From Candidatus Obscuribacterales bacterium (lineage in GTDB: Bacteria; Cyanobacteriota; Vampirovibrionia; Obscuribacterales; Obscuribacteraceae), in the NCBI GenBank assembly GCA_949127735.1, contig CASBPX010000100.1, forward strand, positions 1-35,589: a stretch of 35,589 nt of DNA, written 5' to 3'. Each line of letters begins with the position of its first letter. Positions within the stretch are counted from its first letter, which is position 1. A model generated the notes under the pieces. That model was not told where the DNA came from. It searched no databases and worked only from the letters and a program-made list of their open reading frames with translations. Made by a program: the position numbers and the translations under genes. Of this stretch, positions 14,478 through 22,173 are shown piece by piece.

Positions 14478-15527
14478 ATGTCGAATTTAGTTTCAATACT
14501 CTTGCCCGTTTACAATGGCCAGAAATATCTGAAATCGGCCATTGATAGTGTTTTAGGCCAGACACATCAAGACTTTGAATTAATTGCCTGCGATGATTGC
14601 TCAACCGATAATTCATATGCAGTTTTGCAGGAATATGCGGTGGCGGATGAGCGCATTAAGATTGTTAAAAACCAATCGCAGCAAGGTCTATTCGGGAATT
14701 ACAATCAGTGTTGGCAGCGCGCTCAAGGCACACTGATTAAGCCGTTTGCCCAAGACGATATTCTTTACCCGCACTATTTAGAAGAAGGTGTAAAAACACT
14801 TTCTCAAAATTCACATATAAAACTGATGCTCAGTGCTCGCAATTTAATTGACGAAAACGGCGCTGTTTTAGAAAACGTATCACCACTGCCGGCTGGTCTC
14901 TATCAAGGCAAAGACCTGATCACCTGGAGTTTGATTTTTCTCACGAATAAGCTCGGAGAGCCGGTCACCGGCATGTTTAGAGCGGCTGATTTAGATTATG
15001 GTTATGACACCAGATATTTCCATTATGGCGATCTGGAGTTGTGGTTTCGCCTGCTTTCTCAGGGTGATTTGTCGTTCAATGATCAGGTGCTTTGTGCCTT
15101 CCGCCGGCACGAGGGCGGAACTACAACGGCCAATCACCGTCATCTGTTTGACCTAGTTGACGCCATGCGTATTTGTCGGCAGTATTACAGCTATCTGGAA
15201 AAAATCGGTGAAAGCAAAGAGCACCTCTACCGCCGCTTGATAGAGTATTCGGCGCTGTCAGTGGCTCATTTAACTGCTGAGACTGGTGGCAATGAAAGCA
15301 TGGTGCGCCGGCATGGTGCCGAACCGGGCCCCAATTGCGGTATCAATGCCGACGATGATTTTGCCGAGCTGCTTTATTTATCGCTTGCTTACATTACACC
15401 GCTTCTGGCAGAGTTAGATCATGCTAAAGGTTGCTTGACTGAGTTAGACGGCCTGCGTGCTCAGATGAACTCACGCAGTCACCAGGCCGTGGGCTGGTTG
15501 ATGACCTCGCTCAGGCGGGGGCGTTAG
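14478..15527 (+). CDS. Family 2 glycosyltransferase
   Basis: GT-A fold enzyme of 349 residues expected to act at the inner membrane face on a growing glycan. It has SILLPVYNGQKYLKSAIDSVLGQTHQDFEL (6-35, key residues only described here as the donor-binding start), CDDCSTDNS (38-46), and an Asp-Asp pair in PFAQDDILYP (D92, D93) where DxD is usual. Later blocks PVTGMFRAADLDYGYDTRYF and LCAFRRHEGGTTTANHRH are typical of GT2 acceptor regions. No membrane helix is evident. It follows the Wzt-like ATPase by 34 nt and precedes the GT-C gene by 4 nt, so it belongs to that operon. Sugar specificity cannot be read from the sequence. Confidence 0.88.
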   Translation: MSNLVSILLPVYNGQKYLKSAIDSVLGQTHQDFELIACDDCSTDNSYAVLQEYAVADERIKIVKNQSQQGLFGNYNQCWQRAQGTLIKPFAQDDILYPHYLEEGVKTLSQNSHIKLMLSARNLIDENGAVLENVSPLPAGLYQGKDLITWSLIFLTNKLGEPVTGMFRAADLDYGYDTRYFHYGDLELWFRLLSQGDLSFNDQVLCAFRRHEGGTTTANHRHLFDLVDAMRICRQYYSYLEKIGESKEHLYRRLIEYSALSVAHLTAETGGNESMVRRHGAEPGPNCGINADDDFAELLYLSLAYITPLLAELDHAKGCLTELDGLRAQMNSRSHQAVGWLMTSLRRGR

Positions 15528-15531
15528 TCAC

Positions 15532-18258
15532 GTGAGGCTGCCTTTCCCTAAAATAATGCAAGCGCTATCGAAGCACAGCTATTGTCTTGTGCCTGCTTTG
15601 ATTTGCTTTGTTGTGGTTACTTTCTTTCATTTTCGGGTGCTCAATAGCCGCGCGGTTTTCTTTGCCGATTCTGCCGGTTATTTAGTCTCGGCAACTGAAA
15701 TCAGATCCGCTCTCATGGCTCTTCTCACGTTTGACTTGAGCCAGGCTTGGAGTGTGCTTTCAGCCAGACCATTTGTAGAGCGCTTCTTAATTGATGGCCC
15801 CGTAATTCCTATCTGGGGTGCGCTTACTTTTGCCATTGTTGGTAAAGCACCCAACTCTTTTGCCTGGCCGGTGATAATTTTTGCCCTGGGTCTTTTAAAT
15901 GCACTGGTGGCATTAATTACCGCAGCTCTGGTGAAAATTGCTTTGCGTTCAAAAATCGCCGGTTTTGGCGCTGGTCTGGCCTGGGCGTTCTATCCAGGAG
16001 CCGCCTATGCCTCAGGACGTTACTTAACTGAACCGCTTACGGTTTTCTATATCGTGGCATCGCTGGCTGTGGGTTGCGCGCTAATCAGCAACAAGAATAA
16101 TGCGCGTTTGCGCTTGATACTATGCGCGGTGCAAGGTTTACTTGCCGGTAGCGGTATCTTGCTCAAGCCTGCGCTGCTGCCGCTCTTTGCCTGTCTTACT
16201 TTTGCCCCCATAATACTCAGTCAGCCCTGGCAGCAGAATTTCAACCTGAGCCAGTTCAAATCGGCTATTGTGGCTTTAGTGTGTTTTGCCAGCGCACCAC
16301 TGACCTGGGCAACCTACACAACCTTCGCTGAAGGCCACATCTATTTTTTCCCGCAGCGGGTACCTCTGCTTAATATTGTCGTCGGTCACGATTTAGAGAC
16401 TGACGGCTGGTGCGCCATTACCAATACTCCTACTTTTTGCACCCTCACTGGCCTGGGTAATTCTTTTGCGGTTCTGTTGTATAGCTGGCAACATAATTTT
16501 GCTGAAACAGCCGAGCTTTACTTTCGCAAAATTCCACGCATCGTCGGATTCGTCTGGAACGATTTTAAGCAGCCATTTTATGGCGTCACTCTTTTGCAGC
16601 AAAATTTTGTGCATTCGGTACTGGTAGCCCTGGCGGCCTTTGGCGCTGTGATATTTTGTTTTCAGTTTAATTCGCTGCGCAAAGAAAAGCCTGTGCTTTT
16701 TTATTTGCTGGCTACGTCAATTCTAACAATTGGCAGTCACATTGTCATGTATATGCCCTTTGAGTCTTGCCCGCGATACGGTTATCCGTCGATGCCGTGC
16801 TTTGTCATTCTGGCTGCCTATGGCCTTCACCGCGCTCTAAGTCAGAGCACCCGCAGTAAAAGCTATTTCTGCCTGGCCGGTTTGCTCGCTACTGCAGTAC
16901 TTGTTAATCTCAATTTAACGTCATTCTTTGCCGGAAGTATTGATTTTACTGTTGCAGTATTTATCAGTACAGCCATTAAAGTGCTGGCAATTGCTGCAGC
17001 GTCTTTCTATAGCTGCAAACTTGCTGGTTCACTGACAGCAGCTGATGCAACACCAACATCTGAGCTGTGCATAAAATGTAGTTGGATCATCAGCCTATCG
17101 GCGCTCTTGCTTTTAGTCTCATGCCCTACCTATCTTTCATCTACAAAAATAGATGAGTGGCGCGAAACATCTATGAGCTTGCCGCTCGGCGCCAAGCTGG
17201 AAAAAGTGGCAAACCTACCGGAAGCTGCCCTGAAGCCACAATCGACCATGTTTTATGTGCTCGTAGACAGCAATAGCACGGCTTTTACATGCAAAGTCAA
17301 CGATGTTGATATAGTCGGCAATTTTGTTCCTATCGCCAGTCAAGATTTGTCACTGGAAAAATATGTGGGCCTTGGTCGCATGCTCGCTTTCGTTACAGAT
17401 AGGCCACTGGCGAGCTTCAGGCAATGGCGTATGTTAGAACTGCCACGGGCGTCATTAAAAGCCGGAGCAAATACTATCGAACTGACTGCCACCACAGGTG
17501 ATGTGAGAGTATTTGCCGATCGTGTGGGCGAGAATGAAAAAAATTACCGCCTGCCGTCGCGCTCACTTTACAGCTATAGCAAGGCTATAGGTACCGGTTA
17601 TGAGATGGAACCTCGCCTTATGGATAGCGTTGGCCAAACTCTAAATAGTGAAAACCAGCCGAGTTCAGTCTGCGCCAGAGTTTTTTTCATGGTAAGCACA
17701 CCGGCGGTCGGCACTCCGAGCTACGTTCAGCCTACTGTAGAGAGGTCGGTTGCTTTAGATTTTGCCGCACCGTTGTTTGATCTGGTGATGCATTTACCTG
17801 GTAGCAATGCCGATGAAATTTCAGTCAATCGCTATACGGTCAAAGATGCTAGAACCGCTGGTGTGACAATGAAGTTACCGGCCTGGTGCACTCTTGCCGA
17901 TCAGTTCAAACTGCATTTGAGTGGAGAAGTCATGCCTACTGGAAAAACCAGAGATGCTGGCATACTGGCCATTGTTTATGGCCCCAGTGGTGTAACTCTA
18001 AACTCTACCCTGCCTTCTCCGGCACCATATTTTCACACTGGTGATGGTTGGACAAAGTTTGATTTTACCGATTTTCTCTATAACAAAAACCACAATATCG
18101 ATCAGGCCACAATTGTGCTGTTTCCTGGCCGCGCCGAGCAAATTATGCAATACGGTCTTGATCAACACATCGGCAGTTTCCTTTTCAGAAACGTCAAATT
18201 GACTTTGACCGAGATCAAACCCACGGATCTATCGACTTGTGAGAGCAAATTGTATTGA
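15532..18258 (+). CDS. GT-C/PMT-like membrane glycosyltransferase with large C-terminal domain (908 aa)
   Basis: GT-C enzymes use polyprenyl-phosphate sugars and act on the outer membrane face. Residues 18 to about 500 hold some twelve helices with the first-loop acidic residue in FFADSAGYLVSAT (Asp46), a SGRYLTEPLTVF block, and PRYGYPSMPCFVILAAYGL near the end. A C-terminal part of about 350 residues follows, predicted outside the membrane, beta-rich, ending in IVLFPGR and SFLFRNVKLTL, which resembles a carbohydrate-binding sandwich. It is a clear paralogue of the 24520-27204 gene on the other strand. GTG 15532 lies 4 nt after the GT2 stop with GGGGG 10 nt upstream; ATG 15556 is an alternative. 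Substrate is unknown; the call is family-level. Confidence 0.75.
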   Translation: MRLPFPKIMQALSKHSYCLVPALICFVVVTFFHFRVLNSRAVFFADSAGYLVSATEIRSALMALLTFDLSQAWSVLSARPFVERFLIDGPVIPIWGALTFAIVGKAPNSFAWPVIIFALGLLNALVALITAALVKIALRSKIAGFGAGLAWAFYPGAAYASGRYLTEPLTVFYIVASLAVGCALISNKNNARLRLILCAVQGLLAGSGILLKPALLPLFACLTFAPIILSQPWQQNFNLSQFKSAIVALVCFASAPLTWATYTTFAEGHIYFFPQRVPLLNIVVGHDLETDGWCAITNTPTFCTLTGLGNSFAVLLYSWQHNFAETAELYFRKIPRIVGFVWNDFKQPFYGVTLLQQNFVHSVLVALAAFGAVIFCFQFNSLRKEKPVLFYLLATSILTIGSHIVMYMPFESCPRYGYPSMPCFVILAAYGLHRALSQSTRSKSYFCLAGLLATAVLVNLNLTSFFAGSIDFTVAVFISTAIKVLAIAAASFYSCKLAGSLTAADATPTSELCIKCSWIISLSALLLLVSCPTYLSSTKIDEWRETSMSLPLGAKLEKVANLPEAALKPQSTMFYVLVDSNSTAFTCKVNDVDIVGNFVPIASQDLSLEKYVGLGRMLAFVTDRPLASFRQWRMLELPRASLKAGANTIELTATTGDVRVFADRVGENEKNYRLPSRSLYSYSKAIGTGYEMEPRLMDSVGQTLNSENQPSSVCARVFFMVSTPAVGTPSYVQPTVERSVALDFAAPLFDLVMHLPGSNADEISVNRYTVKDARTAGVTMKLPAWCTLADQFKLHLSGEVMPTGKTRDAGILAIVYGPSGVTLNSTLPSPAPYFHTGDGWTKFDFTDFLYNKNHNIDQATIVLFPGRAEQIMQYGLDQHIGSFLFRNVKLTLTEIKPTDLSTCESKLY

Positions 18259-18332
18259 TTTAGCCTGGTTTTTCACGGTAATGAAGCCCAACTAATTTTG
18301 CCTGGTTCTTTATATCTTAATATGGAGCATTA

Positions 18333-18362
18333 ATGAGAAGCTCGGCCATACTACAGGATTAA
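18333..18362 (+). CDS. Possible 9-codon leader peptide before the dehydratase gene
   Basis: ATG 18333, with GGAG 5 nt upstream, opens MRSSAILQD and stops at TAA 18360-18362. The AGGA used by the dehydratase start (18355-18358) lies inside the last codons of this frame, so a ribosome terminating here would cover or expose that site. Regulation is inferred from position only. Confidence 0.3.
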   Translation: MRSSAILQD

Positions 18363-18366
18363 TTTC

Positions 18367-19452
18367 ATGAATTCAGACTCCTCTCACTTGCTTGAAAACA
18401 CTAAAGTGGTTGTTTTTGGCGGAACGGGCTCTCTGGGCCAGAAGCTGGTACAGCGCATTTTAGCCGGCGAGTGCGGCATTCCGAAAAAGCTCGTTATCAT
18501 TTCGCGAGATGAAGCCAAGCAATATCAGATGAAAATCGACCTGGAGCATCAGAACCAGGCATCTACTCAAGAAGTTATTTATAAGAAAGGCCTTTCGCCA
18601 GTAGAGTTTGTCATCGGTGACATCCGCGATTACGCTTCTGTGCAAAGTGTATTGTGCGAGGCTGATTATGTCTTTAGCACGGCCGCTCTTAAACAAGTGC
18701 CCACCTGCGAGTATTTCCCTTTTGAAGCTGTAAAAACAAATTGCATCGGCATGCAAAATATTATTAGTGCCGTTAAACAAGGCAGTTATCCGGTCAAGAT
18801 GGTGCTCGGTATCTCGACAGACAAGGCCTGTAAGCCGGTCAACGTCATGGGCATGACCAAAGCGCTGCAAGAGCGCATGCTGGTGCAAGCTAATTTAGAC
18901 AACAGTAAAGGCACTCGTTTTGGTGCTGTACGTTATGGCAATGTAGTGGCTTCGCGGGGTTCTGTGGTGCCGCTCTTCGCCGAACAGATTTCACGCGGCG
19001 GCCCTGTCACAGTTACAACTGAAACAATGACTCGCTTTTTACTGACTTTAGATCAGGCTGTCGATACTATTTTTGCCAGTGTGCGCACCGGCACCCCTGG
19101 CGACATTTATGTTCCCATTATTCCGTCCGCGAGAATTATCGACGTGGCCAGAGCAATTATTGATGACAACGATATTCAAATTAAAGTCACAGGCATCAGA
19201 CCCGGCGAAAAAGAGCATGAGATCATGATCTCGGAAGAAGAATCCTATCGCACCATTAAAAGAGACGGATATTACGTCATCCTCCCCATGCTGCCGGAAT
19301 TACAACCACCAACTATTGAGACCGCTCTCAAAGGTGGTCTGGAATATAGTTCTAGCGTTGTTACCATGGAAAAAGGTGACATTCTCAAAATGCTGCGCGA
19401 TAACAAGCTTTTGCCGGCTAAAGCTGAAGCGGCAATGAAAGTCTTGAAGTAA
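18367..19452 (+). CDS. CapD/CapE-like UDP-sugar 4,6-dehydratase (short SDR form)
   Basis: Converts UDP-GlcNAc (or a related UDP-sugar) to a 4-keto-6-deoxy intermediate using bound NADP, an entry step to N-acetyl-fucosamine, quinovosamine or related sugars. The 361-residue cytoplasmic protein has the Rossmann motif GGTGSLGQ (13-20), STAALKQVPTCEYFPFEAVKTN, the catalytic STDKA (150-154, Asp152/Lys153) and MGMTK (161-165). Met161 replaces the Tyr of the classical SDR YxxxK; this is known in the WbpM/CapD group and separates it from PseB-type enzymes, which keep Tyr. It lacks the membrane domain of large CapD/WbpM. AGGA lies 8 nt before the ATG. The gap from the GT-C gene is 108 nt; a GT2 gene follows by 31 nt. 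Whether the product is epimerised at C5 is unknown. Confidence 0.9.
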   Translation: MNSDSSHLLENTKVVVFGGTGSLGQKLVQRILAGECGIPKKLVIISRDEAKQYQMKIDLEHQNQASTQEVIYKKGLSPVEFVIGDIRDYASVQSVLCEADYVFSTAALKQVPTCEYFPFEAVKTNCIGMQNIISAVKQGSYPVKMVLGISTDKACKPVNVMGMTKALQERMLVQANLDNSKGTRFGAVRYGNVVASRGSVVPLFAEQISRGGPVTVTTETMTRFLLTLDQAVDTIFASVRTGTPGDIYVPIIPSARIIDVARAIIDDNDIQIKVTGIRPGEKEHEIMISEEESYRTIKRDGYYVILPMLPELQPPTIETALKGGLEYSSSVVTMEKGDILKMLRDNKLLPAKAEAAMKVLK

Positions 19453-19480
19453 TAGCTTAAAGAGATAGCTTGAAGTAATA
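19443..19480 (+). repeat. 12-bp direct repeat spanning the dehydratase stop codon
   Basis: CTTGAAGTAATA occurs at 19443-19454, including the TAA stop, and again at 19469-19480, just before the next gene. The intervening bases also partly repeat (ATAGCTT), suggesting a small duplication that created the spacer. Confidence 0.6.
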
Positions 19481-19483
19481 AAT

Positions 19484-20506
19484 TTGACGCACTCTGAAAA
19501 CGTAAACTACAGAGCTTCTCAGGCTGACTCACTAAGTGTGATTATACGTTTTCATGCTGGTGCCTCTTTAGAGTTACTGAGAGAAGCGCTGCGTTCCATA
19601 GAACAGCAAAATCATGAAAATCTTGAACTGGTTTTGTGCCTGCAAAATTGTGCAGATCTACACTCAGCTATTGGTAGTGCTATCAATGAGATTTGGCAGG
19701 GTACGCCGCCTCAGACAATATTCATTGATAGGCATGCGGCCGTTGGCGAAGATCTCCGGTCGGCGATGCTGAACGCCGGCATCAAAAATTCGACCGGACG
19801 GTTTATCTCCTTTCTTGATTATGACGATATTCTTTTTCCCGAATTTCACAGCAAATTGATTTCAAGATTAGTGCAATCTCCTTGTGCTGTGGCAGTGTGC
19901 GGCACAGGCTGCTCTTATGGCCGTTGGGAAAACGGAGCGTGGCAGGAGAAGCGCAGCGATAAATTTTTTGAAAATGGTAAAGATAAAGGCAAACTTGATT
20001 TGCTCGAAAGCAATTTTATTCCACTGCATTCATATGTTGCAGATACTTCGAAGTTTGATCGAGCACACTGGCAAACATCAGAAAATTTGTCACGCTTTGA
20101 AGACTATTTGCTCTTGCTCAATCTGGCTGCTCAATGTGACTTTGATTTTTACTACCATAATCAAGTTCTCTGTCAGTATCGCATTCGCGATGACGGCACG
20201 AACTCTACCTTGCAGGGCAGAGAGCAGGTTTCAACTGCTGAGCGTGACGAATGGGCGCAGGCTTTTAAGTATATTCAAGAGCAGAAAAAGGCTCTGGTAT
20301 TTCACGTAAATGCCAGTGAGCTTGACGAGATTCTCAAAGCGCGCCAGAGAAGAGAGCAAGAGTTTCAGGCACTGAAAAAAGTCAGTGCCGATCAAGAAGA
20401 AGAGCTCACCTTGCTGCGCCGCGCTTTGCAAAGAAAGTCGGTTGTGGCCGTCTCTAAGATTTTGGCTGTTGCTTCAAACTTAAGGACAGCTTTGAAAAAG
20501 CATTAA
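19484..20506 (+). CDS. Divergent family 2 glycosyltransferase with C-terminal coiled coil
   Basis: A 340-residue GT2-like protein. The N-terminal block LSVIIRFHAGASLELLREALRSI (key part 17-39) fits GT2, as does the acidic cluster FLDYDDILFPE (Asp112, Asp114, Asp115). NTERMINAL residues before 15 are polar. The middle (SRFEDYLLLLNLAAQ, VLCQYRIRDDGTNST) matches the acceptor half of the family. Residues about 275-325 are rich in Glu, Lys and Arg with heptad spacing and probably form a coiled coil, which could mediate oligomerisation or docking. The start is TTG 19484 with GAAG 8 nt upstream; no ATG is available nearby. It ends the plus-strand operon and converges on the GT-C gene beyond. Sugar specificity is unknown. 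Confidence 0.8.
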   Translation: MTHSENVNYRASQADSLSVIIRFHAGASLELLREALRSIEQQNHENLELVLCLQNCADLHSAIGSAINEIWQGTPPQTIFIDRHAAVGEDLRSAMLNAGIKNSTGRFISFLDYDDILFPEFHSKLISRLVQSPCAVAVCGTGCSYGRWENGAWQEKRSDKFFENGKDKGKLDLLESNFIPLHSYVADTSKFDRAHWQTSENLSRFEDYLLLLNLAAQCDFDFYYHNQVLCQYRIRDDGTNSTLQGREQVSTAERDEWAQAFKYIQEQKKALVFHVNASELDEILKARQRREQEFQALKKVSADQEEELTLLRRALQRKSVVAVSKILAVASNLRTALKKH

Positions 20507-20529
20507 AGCGTTGACGGTCGGCTTTACAG

Positions 20530-22173
20530 TTATGGTGCGCGGTACAGGCCTACCACAGCGCCATCCAGTGCTTTGAATGACTTAACAAGTTTGTAATTAG
20601 CTCTAATGAAAACAATTAATTGCTGGTGCGATAGTAAGTTTTGTTCGTCGGCAAATCTAAAGCCCTGATCACCGTCTTTAAGCACGTACCAGCGGTAGTT
20701 CAGTGCCTGTGCCTGCGTGAACTCTTCTTTGTCGCCTAATGCCGTCCACATGCGGCTTGTGGTGGGCCTGATATGCATACCCTGCAGTTGAGCCAGCAGC
20801 TCGAACTCGTGCACGTCAAGCCCTGCACCAGAGGCGGTGATATTGAGCCATGAAATGGTTTGTTTTCCATCACGCTCGGCAATGGTGGCTAAAATTTCGC
20901 CGGCCAACTCACCGGCTTCGCTGTTTGGATATGAATGTTGCCAGAAAACCACAGATTTCTTGTCAAAGAAGGGCGAGACATGTTCTCTCAAGTTGCAAGC
21001 AGTGAGGGATGTAAATGAACTAATGGCTGGCAAATTGATTGGATAAGGCGAAAAATTGAATGAAATAAATTGCACCGCCAAAACCATGCTCAACACTGAC
21101 AAGCCAGCGTATGCCAGTTTCTTTTTTGCACTTTGCAAAAGTTGTGCAATTCCGACTCCTCCTACCACTGCTATAAGTATCACCAGTGGGGCCACATAAC
21201 GATCACGGGCCGGTTGGTATGAAATCAGACTGAGAGCCAGAGCCGCAGGTAATATAGAGAACCATAGAATCAAAAGCTTTTTGTGTGTTTCTTTAGTCAG
21301 GCTGATAGCACCAAGCGCTGCGGTGAATAACACCAGAGGGCTAGCGCAGTAAATCCAGCTGCCCAGATAATATTTCAGGTTGAATATAATTCTCTCGGCG
21401 GCTGAGCCACGTTTTGAAAGTTCCACGGCAATTTCTTGGTTTTGTTTTTGCATTGAGGCAAAGTTGAGCAACGTCCATGGCAAGCAAAGAACCAGTATTG
21501 GTGCAGCGACCAGAGCTAAACTAAAAAGAGTTTTTTTGAGTGTGTTTTGTTTATAAGTTAAATAAGCATCTATTAGAAGTGGAAAACCGAGGTAGGCAAT
21601 CGCTACTTGTTTTGACATTATTGCCAGGCCAAGCACTATGCCTGTAACCAGCGAATGCTTAACCGTTGATTTGCCGCCTTTCCAGTAAATGGCTGCCAGC
21701 CCTGCCGCCACCATGGCCGTTAGAGGCTGATCAATAAGTGCGCTATGGCTGAAATCACAGGTCAAAATACACATATTGACAAGGCTTATGGCAGCACCAA
21801 CAGCGGTGCTGCGGCCGCTGATTGAAAACGCCATTACTCCTACACTACCGCTTAGCACCGTCAGCCAGAAAAGCTTTACTATTTGCAGAGAAAGAGTAGC
21901 GTTGTGACAAACAGCCATGGCGATGCCCATGGCCAATGTGCCAATCGGGGGATAGTAAGTATTGACCGAAAAAAAGCTGTGCCAGAAGCTCAGCCGCCAG
22001 GGCCTGGCGTGCTCTAGCAAATTGGCATAAGTCAGGCCATTCAACACATGATTGGCTTCATCACAGGCCGGCACATGCTTGTCGAAATAAAGCCAGGCCG
22101 AAAGGGCCAACAGAAAAAGTGCGGTAGTGGCAAAACCCAATTTTATCGCTTTGCTTTTTTCGCTATGGAGCAT
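20530..22173 (-). CDS. GT-C/ArnT-like (GT39/GT83) membrane glycosyltransferase (547 aa)
   Basis: Likely transfers a sugar from a polyprenyl-phosphate donor to an acceptor outside the membrane. The protein has the first-loop motif ACDEANHVLNG with Asp38-Glu39, the catalytic pair in PMT/ArnT enzymes, then YYPPIGTLAMGIA, FSHSALIDQPLTAMVAAGLA and a distal PARDRYVAPLVIL, with about eleven helices. Unlike the two neighbours it carries only a short, roughly 150-residue C-terminal region after the helices. GGAG lies 7 nt before ATG 22173, and the gene begins inside the end of the upstream GT-C gene (11 bp overlap), so they are translated from one message. T7 in the plus strand near 21530 is a minor homopolymer. 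Acceptor is unknown. Confidence 0.85.
   Translation of the reverse strand: MLHSEKSKAIKLGFATTALFLLALSAWLYFDKHVPACDEANHVLNGLTYANLLEHARPWRLSFWHSFFSVNTYYPPIGTLAMGIAMAVCHNATLSLQIVKLFWLTVLSGSVGVMAFSISGRSTAVGAAISLVNMCILTCDFSHSALIDQPLTAMVAAGLAAIYWKGGKSTVKHSLVTGIVLGLAIMSKQVAIAYLGFPLLIDAYLTYKQNTLKKTLFSLALVAAPILVLCLPWTLLNFASMQKQNQEIAVELSKRGSAAERIIFNLKYYLGSWIYCASPLVLFTAALGAISLTKETHKKLLILWFSILPAALALSLISYQPARDRYVAPLVILIAVVGGVGIAQLLQSAKKKLAYAGLSVLSMVLAVQFISFNFSPYPINLPAISSFTSLTACNLREHVSPFFDKKSVVFWQHSYPNSEAGELAGEILATIAERDGKQTISWLNITASGAGLDVHEFELLAQLQGMHIRPTTSRMWTALGDKEEFTQAQALNYRWYVLKDGDQGFRFADEQNLLSHQQLIVFIRANYKLVKSFKALDGAVVGLYRAP

Noticed and set aside
20504..20526. TAAAGC...GCTTTA stem between convergent genes as a terminator
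   Set aside because: Only six pairs, an 11-nt loop and no T run on either side.
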